64,000 nt of DNA from Pohlia nutans (GCA_022496805.1 CM040085.1:32083811-32147810); one strand, 5' to 3'. Shown: positions 9,846-27,665, counted from the first letter of the stretch. Translations and numbers: made by a program. Notes: generated by a model not told the origin, from the letters alone.

Positions 9846-10530
9846 AAAAAAGAATTTTTTGTAAATTTGATAACTGTATTTTTCGGATTTTATTTTATTT
9901 TATTTTTGGTTCTTTTGGGTCATTATATTGACAAAGTAAAAAATTTGGGCCAAATTTCACTTCGTAAGATCTTCCTTAATAAAACTCCAAAATTCATGAA
10001 ATTTTAAGCATATAATCTTAAAGCAACAAACATTCTTCCATTCAAGAATTTTTTAAATCTTTCACCCATAAGATTTTTTTGTTTTGCAACAAAATTTTGA
10101 TTGATAAATAGGTCCTAACATGATTGAATTTTTTTGAAACCGAGTGTACACATCATCCTATATGTACAATGCCCCCAAGAAAAACATTGTTGCCTACTAA
10201 CGTATAAATTTGGTACTAAAACAAAGCAACGTATCTCCATAATTATTCAAGATCTCTCAACAGTAATCTTCATAAGTGAAACGAGCTTATCAACTCTAGT
10301 TTATAGTCTATTTATTAAAATTTAAAGAATTCTAAATATTGTGCAATTTATTGCATTTACAAACCTTGTGGGTCAAGACCTATGTTGTACTCTATAGCAC
10401 TTTTGCTCGTTATATTTTCCCCCAGAAAATAAAAACATAATAATTTTTCTTTACCATGTGAATTCATATTGTGAATCTTATTTTCTATTAAAATATTGGA
10501 TTTCTTTGGAATGTTTTGAATTTGAAATAT
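9846..10530. other. AT-rich non-coding stretch
   Basis: No frame with protein-like composition and no clear repeat. The short open frames at 9684-10007 and 10134-10325 start in repeat or AT-rich DNA. Confidence 0.45.
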
Positions 10531-10904
10531 CATTACAAGAAATTTGAGCCCTCTAAGAGGCCTTGAGTTTTTATTTTTGATTTTAACTTTTTGATTTTTT
10601 AAATATTTAATTAATAAAAATATTTAAAAAATGAAATATGATGTGGCATGAGTTCGACATTTCAGATTGGATATTTTATTTTTTTTAAATTTCAATATAT
10701 TTTTAATATAAAAAGCTGTTCAAAAAAATCTTTGAACATTTTTTAAACATTTTCAAACATTTTTAAATAACATTTTTTATTATTTTTATTTTATTAACAT
10801 TTCATTTTTTAAAATAATTTTATTTAAAAAAGAATTCCATTCAAAAATTAGATTTTTCCTCGAACATCAAAAAAGCCCTTAGAGGGTTCATTTTTCTTCT
10901 AATG
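10531..10904. mobile_element. Small CACTA-like inverted-repeat element
   Basis: The left end is CATTACAAGAAATTTGAGCC. The right end, reversed, reads CATTAGAAGAAAAATGAACC. These resemble the CACTACAAGAAA ends of plant CACTA elements with the C at position 3 changed. The middle is AT-rich and non-coding. No clear 3-bp target duplication. Confidence 0.5.
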
Positions 10905-11082
10905 AGTTGTTTTTGCAAACAAAACTCATAAATCTTCTCAAGCTGTGCCAATCTATGCCTTTTAGATTGAAGGCAATGATCACCGCAAAGGGTGGAGATA
11001 CGCGTTGGTTGATTGATAGAATTTTGTAGTCATTAGATCATTTCAATGTAAGTAAGAAACCTTAACAATCCAAATAGATGTA

Positions 11083-11790
11083 GAATTTTGAGTAGTGACG
11101 TGTAGTAGAAAACACTCCTTAGTTTACTAGATTTATCTGTAATTCTACAACTTTTTTTAAAACATTTTTACCAGAAAGATGATTATTTCTAAGTTGTTTA
11201 TACATATATCCAATTAGATGTCCAAAACCTATCAATGATGCTTCTAAAATGATTTTCTAAGATCGAACACCAAAAACTCTTGAAAAGTTCACCAAAAATC
11301 AACATTTTATTTCTGGAAAGTAAAAAATTTGTCTGATTGATCAAAATGTTTTTTTCTTGAAGTCTTGATTGAATATTCTAAAATAAAAATTTAGTATCAC
11401 TTTATATGCAATAGTTGTAGAACCTTGATTAGTCATATTTAGTAAGCGACAATCTTTTTTTTCACTAGATTTATATTTAAATGTATAATTTTGGGGAACA
11501 GTCTTCTAGCTAAAAAGATGTTTATTTTTAGATTATCTATGCACGTATCCAATCATGGATTTAAAATCTATCAATGATGATTTTTAAACGAATGTCTAAA
11601 TTTGAATTTTATAAAATCTTTAAAAATTCACCAAAATTCAACATTCTAATTCTTGAAAGCAAAATTTGGTATGATTGATCAAAATGTTGTCTCTTTAAGG
11701 TAATGATTGAGTATTTTTAAAGAAGTTGATTTTGTATCATTGTACATGCAATTTTGTGAGTGGTGATACAAAAGGGCGACAAACTTTTTT
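11083..11790. repeat. Old tandem duplication of a ~350-bp AT-rich unit
   Basis: Two successive blocks (about 11083-11450 and 11451-11790) share an ordered series of motifs: TTCACTAGATTTAT/TTTACTAGATTTAT, TATCAATGATG, TTCACCAAAA, TGATTGATCAAAATGTT and ATGCAAT. They are clearly diverged. No coding sequence. Confidence 0.5.
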
Positions 11791-12568
11791 TAGGGGCATT
11801 GTACTATAACATATTCAGATTTTATTGAAAGATTTGAAATTATCACTTAGTTATGGCAATTTTTTAGATGCGCAACTACTTATGAATGCCATTGTATATA
11901 ATAAGAAAGATGTAAAAAAGCCTTTTGATTGGCTTATGTCAACAACGAATTATTTTTGTGATGACAAAAAACAATTATCTTTTGCATATAAACAACACAT
12001 GTTTTGAGGTAGTGAGATATACATTACATCGAGGTCTCATAAGACAAAATACAATTTTCCTTAGATTTGATGAATGAATTGTTTACAAGGAAATATAATA
12101 TATGAAATGTTGCCTAAATTGATCCACAATAGTTCTTTAAGGTTCAAGGTGGTGACGCTTTTAGAGCACTTTCAACTTCAAAAATTCATAACTAATTCTA
12201 TAAGATTATCAAAAATTAAAATTAAAAGTAGGTTACACGGTGGTTAATAGTAGAGACAAAGAACCATAATTGACAAAAGGCTTGGCTTGTTCACTCCTCA
12301 AGAGTAGCTCGAGTCCCCGCTTTTGGTTTCCATTTTGGAAAATTTAGACCCTAATTAATGTAATTATTTATAGATGAAAAATCCTAATCGAATTCTACAC
12401 GGCGATAAGGGTGCCTAGAGACATACGCATATTTTAAAACTCCACCCTATGGAGGTACGCTGAATGGAATGAGTGGTAAACTATAGTTTAATTCTTTCTT
12501 ATACAATTCATTCAATTTTACACTAACAAGATATGGCCTTCACATCTATCCTTGAGAGAGAGAAGTAA
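11791..12568. other. Non-coding stretch
   Basis: AT-rich to about 12230, then ordinary composition. No gene or organised repeat seen. Confidence 0.4.
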
Positions 12569-12579
12569 TCATGCACCTA

Positions 12580-12955
12580 TAGTCCTCTGTCCAATGGACA
12601 TCAAACTAACGGTCTTTTGTCAGGTGGCATCAAACCAACGGTCCTTTATTAGATGGACATCGAACCAATGGTCTTTTGTCAGGTGGAAATCGAACCATTC
12701 AACGGTCCCTTGTCCGGTGGGCATCGAACCACTCAACAATCCCTTGTCCAGTGGGCATGGAACCATTCAACGGTCCCTTGTCCAGTGGGCATCGAACCAG
12801 TCCATTGTCCAGTGAGCATGGAACCACTCAACGGTCCTTTGTCCAGTGGGCATCGAACCACTCAACGGTCTTTTGTTCAGTGGGCATCGAATCACTCAAT
12901 GGTCACTTGTCAAGTGTACATCAAACCAAGAGCGGTGGGCATCGAACCGAGAGTG
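12580..12955. repeat. Minisatellite, ~36-45 bp period
   Basis: About ten diverged copies of a unit containing CGGTCCCTTGTCCAGTGGGC followed by ATCGAACCACTCAA. Units differ in length, so copies shift frame. Two frames stay open across the array, which explains long open frames here; I do not call a gene. Confidence 0.85.
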
Positions 12956-15020
12956 ACCAAACACTTTATTCATCTCGGTTTCAAAAAGACAAGAATTCTT
13001 ACTACTACTGTTATGGCCTTCAAAATTATGGTTGCGTTGTGGACTATGATTTTTCCAAACTTTCATCAAATACATTCTAAAAGTCATGACCCTTTGCTTC
13101 TAATGAGTTTACATTAAAATCAATAAGTCATAACTTACTCCAGTAGCTACAGAGCCAAGGTTCATTTTCGATAACTTCTTGGCTTCCTTTTCGACTCCCA
13201 CTTCTCTCGGGGCAAGTGTTGCATCACACAACTTCTTATTATTTTGGTTCAAAAAGTGTTAATTCTGACTCAAAACTGCTACCCCTCACAAGTTATGTAG
13301 TCCACAACTCTAACACAATCCCAATTGGGCTCTGTTTTGTCTGTTGTCTTTGGAGACTCGTTAATCCTTATTCAATGCGGCTCTAACCCACTCTTCTAAT
13401 CTCTCTCTCTTTCTCTCTCAGCCTGAACTGGCAACAGAGCCAGCCCAGCCAGCCATTGCCTTCTCTTAGACTGTCCCTTCTCTTCTCTCCTCTCTTCCTT
13501 TTCCCTTTTGCGTTGCTCGCCCTCGCGTGCTGCTTCTGCGACCGCCGATGTGCGGCCCTCTTGCTGCTTTGTCGTTGTCGTCGTTGTCAGTTTCCAGAGG
13601 AGAGGAGAGGAGGACAAACTCTTCATAGTTTTAAGTGGCTTACGCGTCAGGCTCTTCAACAGGGCTGGCTTCGAGACAGAGCCTTCAGGTAGTTTTGCAC
13701 GGATTACGTCCTTAACCAGATCTGGTGAACCGTCTTGTTACGAATTTTCAACACAAACGTGGATTGTTTGTTTGTTGTTCTCGCAACGCGCTCGGGGTTT
13801 GCTACTACACTTGTTCCTTCCTTCCTTCCTTTTTGTTTCGTGTACGGAGCCGGGCTGCTTCGAATTTTCGGTACTGTGCGTTAGATAATAACGCCGGTTG
13901 TAGATAAGGTTGTAAGTAGTATAATGTTTTTTCTTTTGTTTTTGTTGTACTTAGTTCCTATTATGCTTTTTTATATTTTGCAAGGTAGGTCGTGCTCTGT
14001 GTTGCATTTGAGTTAGAAACAGAGGGGAGCCGTTGAAGCTGGGACCGGTATTCATTGAAGTCATCTAGCCGGTTATCTATGGGACATCATCACGTCTGTT
14101 GATTTTTTTGTTTAGTTATCGGTAGTATTTAGTCTGCTGTGCCGGTGTAGTTTGTACGGATGGTTATTTTGCATGCTGTGGAGGAGTAAGACAAGAGGTT
14201 TCATGGCTTGTGGTGACCTAATGTGCACTAGCCGCTGGCTTGGTTAGTATCTAAGTTAGTTAGTTAGTTAGTATCTTTGGGTGTTTAATGGAGTGCTGCC
14301 TGGACGTTGTTAAGGGTGAAGGCGTTTGCAGCTTAAGTAGCTGAGGGGAAGTGTAGCTCTGGGATTGCATTTCCTCTCTGTCTTGTACGTCAAGCTTAGC
14401 AGAATGCCGCCAGTGCAAACTCGAAACGATTTTCAAGGGTTTGTGTAGTCTGATGACACTGACATCACTGGTCTAAATTGGCTTTCGTATGAGAGGCGTT
14501 TTTGTTATCGGTTGCAGTTTTGAATATGGTGAATGACGGTGCAGAAACCTTCTGCACATAAGTTTGGGTGTCGAAGCCTAATTTCTATGCCGCTGATGAT
14601 ATGTGGTGTGTGTGCAGGTAGATGAGGTTATCCATGTGCAGCTGGAGGAATCTGGAGCCTTTTGCCTATTAGACGTATATATGTATATCAACAGAATCAT
14701 CTATCCGTGATTGGCGAATTATACTGAAATGCTTGGGAAGCATATAGTGTGTTCGTCTTTTGTAAAACGACTTTGGCCATGTGCAACTGTGCAGTTCTGT
14801 CCTGAGTGGAGAACTGCACGTGGTATCTAGCATACGTTGAACAATGCACTTTGAAAGGGTGCTTAGTTGATTGGAAGCGCTGTAAATTTGTGGGTATATT
14901 TCTGTGAAGGGGCGGATGAGGTGGCAATTCTATGTACACGGAGGACGGAGCTTTGTAATTGGTCCTTATGAGGCCAGGGGATAATGTAACTGATAGACGC
15001 TGAAGAGAAAGTGAGGCAAA
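12956..15020 (+). promoter_or_regulatory. Promoter and 5' leader region of the YY1-like gene
   Basis: A pyrimidine-rich block (CTCTCTCTCTTTCTCTCTC, about 13401-13420) begins a stretch of higher GC, typical of plant core promoters and early leaders. The transcription start is probably near 13400-13550. A candidate leader intron could end at the acceptor TGTGTGTGCAG near 14618, with a possible donor after CCTTCAG near 13688. Several short upstream frames precede the ATG at 15021. All of this is inferred from composition and splice-like motifs. Confidence 0.4.
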
Positions 15021-19890
<4,870 letters not shown>

Positions 19891-22447
19891 CTAGGTCGGC
19901 TTTTAAACAACATGTGCACTGCTTACTGCAATTTTCCCCCGTAACGCGTTGCAGAGAGCAGGAGCTATCTATGACTTTCTGATCTTACACACTTGAATTT
20001 TGTGCGGGCTATATTGCACTTAAAGTTGATTCATCTAAATGGCTCTCAATGTGTGGCATCAAGGGAAGACCCAAGGACTGTTTGGCAGAAACTCACATTT
20101 GGAGAAGGACGAGCTGAAGACTTCTTCCATCTCGACATTTACGCTTTCCCAAGCAACCAGACGGGCAAGTAAAATTTGGACTTTGTTGTTGTGAGAATGT
20201 AGAGATGCTGGTAGTTGACTTTCCATTTCATTCACAAACCATTAGAACGCAGTTGCTTGCTTGCTTTAGAAGGCTACAGTACACAGAGAGGAGGATGATT
20301 CAGACGCCGGAGAAAGAATAGTAGTATCTGCCATGCTTGCCGTACCATGGCACAGTGAGTGCTCAGATGAGGTTCAGATTTGAGCAAGATTACTGGCAGC
20401 CAACAACCATGTGGGTCCTCTGCGGAAAGTGAAGTAAGTGGACGCTTGGCACCCCACTGATTGACAACGGTTAAGCACAGTCGGACTAGAGGTCGGTTGC
20501 TTGCTGCAACCAGGAGGATGGAAGTGGGTTCATTTGTAGATGTAAAGTTATTTTTGGTCGCTCAAAGACGCTTGTACTCCATCCGTCCACTACTGATTGG
20601 ACTTTGCACGTATTTAATCTTTTGCTTCTCAGGTAACTTACTAGGGGTTCAGTTAAAGAGTTTTATTATTTACTATAAGTTATATTTTGGGTGTCACAGT
20701 TGAAGCGACCATACCATTCAGTAGCATGTGTTGGGTATGCCTTTTAGCTTCATCCAACAAGAGAAACAAGCAATTACGCTATGAGGAGCTCTGACCGGAA
20801 TAGGACAAATGAAGGACGAGAATGCATTTAAGTGGAATCATGGACGGAATATATTTGCTACAGTTGTATTTAGCCCAAAAAAATGAGAGTCTCTGCAATG
20901 CCTCTTCCCTACAGTTAGAGCCAACAAAGTGCATGAACAGGAGATGGGGAGGGAATGAGAGGGTGGACATATGGGAGACGTGATACATCAACGTTGTCCA
21001 AGAAAAGGACCTAGCTACATTACTCCCATGCTTGCAAAATGAGAGGATGGACACATGTGGTACCCAATTACAATTGTAGGCTATTGATTTACTTTGTTAA
21101 AAAATGCAGCATATGCTACATATTTGCTTGGAGCCCATGGTAGAATCAAGCTCTGCTACTGAATGTTATGTATCTAAAAGCTAATGAGCCACCTCTCATA
21201 GATCACTGTGAAACTAAGGTAACTGTGAAGATGACCATTTACTGGTTTCATTGTCACATGGTTCATTTTGGTCCCTCTTCTATTCCAACCACAATGTGCT
21301 ATGTGGAAATGAAACAACATTAACAAAAGTGTTCTATATTTTCAATGACAATCAATGTTCTATATTAGTGCATATTCATGTATTATATAGAATATTGGGG
21401 GTGTATATTCATGAATTGCAAGAGTCGTGAGTGTTTAAATGACAATTGGATTTATGAATACGGTATGTAATCATTGCCTACAAGTAGGAACTTTTATTAC
21501 AAAACACCGTTTTATTATGGATTATGCACTACTTTTCATAACGTTCTTAAACCCTTGATAGACTACACCCTTTACAGTGTAGAGAAACTGTTAATAAAAT
21601 AATTCAACTCTCCCACCCCTGTTGCTTGGCCCACCTGAAGTTAGAAAAAATGTCGTGTGATTCTTCTGATCCCTTAACAAATGCTTGAGATTCGGAGGTG
21701 CAACAGTGGGCCTCTAAAGAACGTTATGTCTTTTGAGTTGGGCATGAGCAAAAAATAAAGCAAAAACTTCAAGTGAATGCAAAATGTGTGAGTGATTGGG
21801 CATAATGTGTGGTGCATTTGTGCTAATTGTATGATACGATTTGTGGGGTTGAAGTGATTCTTGGTAGGGATTTAATCCTTAAAGGACCACAACTATGTTT
21901 CTCTCCAAACACTCCAAAATTGCTTAAAAGCACCTCTTTTTCAAAAAAAGGCAAATAGTTTTGAATCTAAAACCTTTTTGACCGATCCAATTGTAGGATA
22001 TTTCAACCAACTTGAATTTATTAGCATTTACAAATTTTCAATTGTTCAAAGTTCCTCAATAGTAAAATTATAAGCTACAAAGTTGGCTTCACCTTCTTTT
22101 TTTGGTCCCATGCTTGAGTTTGAAACTTTTTGAAAAGTTCCAAAATGCAAAGTTTAGCCTTAGATTTGGTAAAATGGATTTGGTAGTCGTGTGTATGGAA
22201 GTGTTAGCTCCTTGTGTGCAAAATTTAGATGCATAGCTCATTGTATTCAAAATTTCAAAAGTTGCTCGCACTTAGGGTTTTCACCTTTGCATGATCGTAT
22301 CTTTCAATCTATGCATCACCTACATATGCAAAATACCATCCCATATTCACTACAAAGAGTAGAATCACCACAACAAATCTCAAAAATTCATAATCAAAAC
22401 TCATTCCACACTGAGTTGACCGAACTTGAAAAAATACCCTTACTCCT
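19891..22447. other. 3' flank of the YY1-like gene and intergenic DNA
   Basis: The first 0.3-0.8 kb has the composition of a 3' untranslated region. From about 20700 on the DNA is AT-rich with scattered repeat motifs such as CTACTGAATGTTATG near 21160. Open frames at 20461-20703, 20779-21054 and 22191-22451 have no recognisable domain. No gene called. Confidence 0.45.
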
Positions 22448-23031
22448 TTAACCCCTAAACGTCCCAGCGTCTGGACGACGAACAGATTCCAACTCACACT
22501 ACACCCACATTACTTCATGGATGAAACTCATTCAATTTTTTGAAAATACTTTATGAAGTTGTCCTGTCTAATGGTTGGATTTGGTATTACTAGGGTACAT
22601 TTTTTTTAGACTACAAATGTGGAAGTATGTCAAAATGTGAAAGCAGTTGACCAAGCCAAAATTGCATTGACCTTAGTTCAAAAGTGGGCTTGCTAAAATG
22701 AGGTCATAAATTGAAGTAGCACAAAATTTTCAAAAAATCACCATTTCAAGAGAATCTCATTTCAAATCCATTCCAACAAATTTTATTCAAAAAATATCAA
22801 TATTTTTTTTGTAATCAAATTTAGAAGGAATTTTTAATTATAACTTTGAAATTTTATAATAAGATATTAGTGATGGCATTGGTGAATCTAACCATACGGA
22901 TGGAACCTAAAATTCAATATCTACAACTTTCATTTGTATAACAATTCCAAAATATTCTTCTAAATAGCACTTTATAACGATTTTTCTCAAACTGTCAATT
23001 TTGGAGACACCCTGGGACGTTTAGGGGTTAA
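22448..23031. mobile_element. TTAA-flanked MITE, piggyBac-like, family D (relative of A)
   Basis: TTAA-CCCCTAAACGTCCCAG at the left and CTGGGACGTTTAGGGG-TTAA at the right give a perfect 16-bp inverted repeat inside TTAA, 584 bp in all. Internal blocks such as GGACGA-GAACAGATT and ACCATACGGATGGAACCTAA resemble family A. Non-coding. Confidence 0.8.
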
Positions 23032-23455
23032 GGAATAAAAATATATAGGTAAATGTGTAAAAGGGGATGTAAAGATGGGTAGAGCATTGTGCGGATCTGT
23101 GTAGAGTTATTGCAAAATGTGTCCAATATGAATATGTATATGTAATTATTGAGTTATGAAATTCTAAAATAAGTTTATCTTGTTTTTTACATGAAAATGA
23201 TATCAAATTCTTGGATGCATTTTTCAATGTAGGAATCCTTATGAAGTTTGACCATATGTGTGCATGATTTGTTGTTCAAGTGTTGATTGCCTTAGATAAG
23301 AATTCTTCATGTATCATATATCATTCTCTACCAATTCTCATGCTATTTAGCTAGTAGAACTATTTCAAACATATCATTTATTTATGATGATTTGAGGGCC
23401 AATTTTACTCTTTTGTATCTTAGTTTTATTCTTTTCAATTAATTAAATTCAACAC

Positions 23456-23756
23456 TACACTAAATGGTGTTTAGTGTCCGGGACACCTTTTGGCAAATCC
23501 GGACACTATTTAATTTTAGGGAGATTTAGTGACTTTGTAAGAAAAAATGAATGTAGTGTTCCACCGACATATGGCAACTTTATAATAAATATGACATGCC
23601 ACCTCATGTTACTCTCATTACTTGAAAAGAACATGGCACTCTCAATGAAAGTGAGAATGACAAGTGGCAAAAGGACATTATTCCTCTTCACCTTTGAACG
23701 ATTTGTCGTAAAAGACACCAACTTATCTCCGGACACTAAATACACCATTTAGTGTA
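23456..23756. mobile_element. Small TA-flanked inverted-repeat element
   Basis: It reads TA-CACTAAATGGTGTTTAGTG at the left and CACTAAATACACCATTTAGTG-TA at the right, about 27 bp of near-perfect inverted ends over 301 bp. TA on both sides suggests a Tc1/mariner-type (Stowaway-like) element. The outer CACTA-like letters are not followed by a direct 3-bp duplication, so I prefer the TA reading. An open frame inside has no recognisable domain. Confidence 0.6.
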
Positions 23757-25618
23757 GGTCTTTGCCTAGGGCTCTAGGCCATTTGATTTGTTGTTTACAT
23801 TAGAGTAAAGTAGGTATTTAATAAAAAGGAACATTATTCTCTCATCATTTTGTGCCTTACAACCTTCACGTCTACACTAAGTGTTATGTTTAATGTATGA
23901 TGCACTCTTTCATAGTTATATGAAACATTAAGTCAAATGTCCTTTTTATTGAAACCATTTATTGGCCTTTGGATCTCATGTTTAGTACTTGTGTAGAGTA
24001 TTAGGTAGTGGGTGATTGCAAGCTATGGTCTACCAAGTGGGGAGTGCAGCTTGTGCAGCTAAAGGCCATGCAGCTCGTGCACTAACATAGTAATGCGCAC
24101 CTCTCAACTTTCAATTAGATCAAAAATTTCACCATCCCAAATAGGGTTTATGCTAATACTTTCACTTTAGCAATTGTTAAGTTAATTTCAAGTCTTTGGG
24201 CATTACTCAATAGCCTTTTCTATTTTTTACCGAGTAGGGGTAATTAGAGCCTTTTTTACATAACATCCTTAGCTAGGTTTTATGAAAAATGCATTTCATA
24301 TCCCACCTCTGAAATTGAACCATTATTTCATTTCCAAAAAAAAAAAATCCAAAAAAAAGTTTTAACTGCACGAAAATCTTAGAAAACAAAAACATCACCA
24401 AACAATTAATTAAAAAATAAGTAAGCGTAGTACCCAAAAAAAAAAAATATGGTACCTTTGTACACACTTGTGGTATGTTGCTATAAATTTTGGAAGTTCA
24501 ATTTTGACCCCCTTCTAGCATTTCCCATAAAATAGGTGCACTTTTGACAAGCGACACGCTACCAAATCTAAGTAGAAATGCTTAATTTGGATAGAAAGAT
24601 TGAAAATTTGCAAACTTTATTGTGGTAGACATCTTAACTTTAGAATTCTAGAAACAATGCAATTTGTTTCGTCACAAAATTCCATTCCAATATTTATTGA
24701 TGATTTTCCAAAGATTGGGTAAGTGCACAAATTTGCATGCCGCGACAAAAAGTTTGGGTGACCGTAGCTTGCAACCACCCTAGTTGTTGCTTGAATGAAT
24801 ATCTGTTGAAAAGCTTTGTGATGGTGATTCCAAGGTGTACGATTCAACAAAATAAAAGAATTCATTTATTCTCTGATGTTCTCTTTTGGTATTAAATTAA
24901 ACTATGAATGACAACAAAATTGGATAAATTTTTTTACCTCCTATGAAAAAATGTTGTGCCTCATGAATACATTTTTCTTAGCAATTATAGTATGTTAATG
25001 TTATGACAATTTGAGAAGTAGAGTTTTGAATACGGTATTTAACATTCATAACAAGATATTCATCAATTCTAAACCAATAGCTCAAGCAAACCATTCATGT
25101 ACTAAGAATTTAAGAATTTTAAGTTTAAAAAACATTGTATAGTATATAGTAAAAACTAATATTCAAATATTCAAATTTTATTCTTTATATTTTAAAGAAT
25201 ATTTTTATATATGTATAAAAATACATTTATGGTGATAAACTACATTTTAGTATCAAAATTGCAATCAAAATAATTGTTTTGGAGTCTAGTTTTGCAATCT
25301 CCAAACATTAATCATTTCTAAGCTTGTTGATTTTTTATTTATTTATTTATAGAATTCATTCATTTGGGATAAAGAAACCTTTTCATAATTGTAAAACGAA
25401 GCATTAATATAATTGATAAATATAAAAGTCTTTTATATTTTAATGTGTGAAGCAATTTTCTTCGGTCACAACCCCCAATGTAAACAATTTTTTTTATTCA
25501 ACTTTGTATAATCACTATGGAAAATTGACTTTTAGTGGTGATATATAAGACTTTAATAATAATGGCATTTTAATGCCATCACACTATATGATAAATTATG
25601 TTTTGAAGGCATAAAGTG
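23757..25618. other. AT-rich intergenic DNA
   Basis: Very AT-rich with short A and T runs. No gene-like frame or structured repeat. Confidence 0.45.
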
Positions 25619-26168
25619 TTAACCCCTAAATGACAAAGGGGGTAAGGGCAAAACCTAGATATGTTATAAAATGTTATTTATGCAACTTCGATGAAGTTTG
25701 GTCCAAAAGAGAAAATGAGAAGCATGATGTTTAGTAATTATCCAAAGAGTCAAACTTCCAAAAATAATTTTAGATACTCATTTAATGAATTTAGAAGCAT
25801 TTACCATTTAAAATTCACCCAAATTACAAATTTTACTTTTAGAATTTGAAATTTGGTATGATTGGTTAAAACTAGACATTCTATTCTAAAAGTTAAAAAG
25901 GCAAAATTTTCAAATGAGTGATCATCATTAGTCTCCTGAAATAGTAAGTTTTATAACACTAGGACAATATTGAGGTCTTTGTCTTTGAAAAATTCCTTAG
26001 TGAACTTCAATATTGCAGATGAAATGTATCAAACAACATTAGAGCATGATCTTGACCCCCAATGTAGACAAAAAATCAAAACTTGAAAAATGCCATTTCC
26101 TAACTATGGGCATTCACTGTTGTTTGGGCTGCGACCAGAAAATGGTCGATCGGTCACTTAGGGTTTAA
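25619..26168. mobile_element. TTAA-flanked MITE, piggyBac-like, family B copy 2 (inverted)
   Basis: It begins TTAA-CCCCTAAATGACAAAG and ends GGTCACTTAGGG-TTTAA, so the right end has decayed. In reverse complement its body follows that of 2656-3132. Non-coding. Confidence 0.65.
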
Positions 26169-26755
26169 GTATTAAAACTCATGTGATTTTTTTTAATAAC
26201 ATGTAGAAAAACAACACTTTGAAAACTGGTTGAAATAGAAGTTCATTGAGATTTTTTTTTAGTAATGACTAATTTTGTACTTTTTTGTAATGCATTATCC
26301 ATTGTAAAACTGACAACAAATGACTAAAATGTATTACTACAAATCATGATATATTTTATAGACACCATTATATTCTAGAGAATACATGGAGATGCAATCA
26401 ACTATAGAAATTTGTTCAAGAATGTACGCAGTCTTTGTAAAGTCCACCATCCTTTTAACAATCATAAATAGAGGTTGATAGAGTTTATATTTTTTCAAAA
26501 CTAAAATTGGGAGACAGAAGTTACCATTGGTTTTAAAAATTGCTTTCAATATGCAATATTTACATTTGAAAAATCAAAAGTAATCCTTACATCTACATTT
26601 TCATAATTTTGACACCTTGGACAGAAAAATAATAAACATGTGAAATTAAGTTTTTGGGCTCAATCATTACGGATTACTTGATTGCAAGTTTGATACCAAA
26701 ATGTGGTTTATTACCATAAATGCATTTTCATACATATACACAAAGATTCCTTTTC
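26169..26755. other. AT-rich non-coding stretch downstream of the small gene
   Basis: No supported feature. It lies 3' of the minus-strand gene that ends at 26763. Confidence 0.45.
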
Positions 26756-26762
26756 TTTTTAT

Positions 26763-27143
26763 TTACATGGGCCCTGGATTCTCTAGGCGGGAGAGATGCT
26801 CGAGATATAGAGCCCATGCGCTTAAATTATCCTTTTCAACTTGTTTTTGTTGATAGTACTTCTCACAAAATTCTTCAAAGCTTTTAAGCTTTGCCGTTTC
26901 GGAAATTTCTGCAGCAGCATTTTTGCGCTCGCAAGCTCTATTTCGAGCCGCCTTGGCTTGCGCTAATAGATCTGACATGGGCACTGTCGGCGTGTGCACT
27001 TGCATGAGCTTCTCCCGATTCACGGGCTTTTCATAGTGGTCAACATTATTTTTCACACTACATGAGCGAGGTTTTGGGGCCGTGCTCTTCCTGACCATGC
27101 GGAATTTCTTCTTTGGAACCTCCACATTGGGAATGGCCTCCAT
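26763..27143 (-). CDS. Small intronless gene, 126-aa basic protein of unknown family
   Basis: ATG at 27143 (MEAIPNVEVPKKKFRMVRKS), stop at 26763. The frame continues upstream only to a TTG. The N-terminal third is Lys/Arg/Pro-rich. The rest is Ala/Glu/Lys-rich and probably helical (MSDLLAQAKAARNRACERKN, then SFEEFCEKYYQQKQVEKDNL), ending PGPM. No signal peptide or membrane segment. I do not recognise the family. Reality is supported by a good TATA box at 27317-27308, a leader of ordinary length, and GC content higher than the AT-rich surroundings. An AATAAA lies directly after the stop (26761-26756), so a very short 3' end is possible. It could be a recent or retro-copied gene. Confidence 0.6.
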   Translation of the reverse strand: MEAIPNVEVPKKKFRMVRKSTAPKPRSCSVKNNVDHYEKPVNREKLMQVHTPTVPMSDLLAQAKAARNRACERKNAAAEISETAKLKSFEEFCEKYYQQKQVEKDNLSAWALYLEHLSRLENPGPM

Positions 27144-27307
27144 TGCTACAAACAAATGTGCGTATGTAGTAGCTGATAGTTATTTATTATCCAAAATGTG
27201 GTACCTGGAGGCTAGGATTGGTTTTCAATTCAATATAAATGAAAACGAAGTTTCGATCTGGTTGGAGAGACGATGTAAAAGCTTGTGAAAAAATAAGTGT
27301 GTGAGGT

Positions 27308-27317
27308 CCCTTTTATA
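27308..27317 (-). promoter_or_regulatory. TATA box for the 126-aa gene
   Basis: On the minus strand the sequence is TATAAAAGGG within TTCTATAAAAGGGACC, close to the plant TATA consensus. It lies about 165 bases upstream of the ATG, which predicts a start near 27285 and a leader of about 140 bases. Confidence 0.6.
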
Positions 27318-27540
27318 GAATGCCCATACAACTTTTACTTTAGAATAACGGCTACCTAAAGAGGAACTAAAAAGTAAAAGTTCAAAGTTAAAAGTAACCC
27401 TATCTTTATGAGAGTAATAATAATGTAAAAGAATAGTCACTAAATAAGAATTAATGATAATGTAAAAGAGTATAATAAGAATAATTATAATGTAAAAGAA
27501 TATACGTGTCTGGCACTTATCACTGCCTGGGAATGTAGCA

Positions 27541-27665
27541 AGTGCGCATTCATCCATTAGCCTCAGTATTCATCCACTTGACTCATCATTCATCCATTTG
27601 ACTCAGTATTCATTCTATTGTCTCAGTATTCATCCGCTCGCCTCAGTATTCATCCAAAGCCTGAG
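27541..27665. repeat. Short tandem repeat, ~20-21 bp unit
   Basis: About six copies of CTCAGTATTCATCCAYTTGA-like units, upstream of the 126-aa gene's TATA box. Confidence 0.8.

Noticed and set aside
23456..23756. CACTA-superfamily assignment for this element
   Set aside because: The outer letters look like CACTA, but there is no direct 3-bp duplication and both sides show TA, so a TA-target element is the simpler reading.
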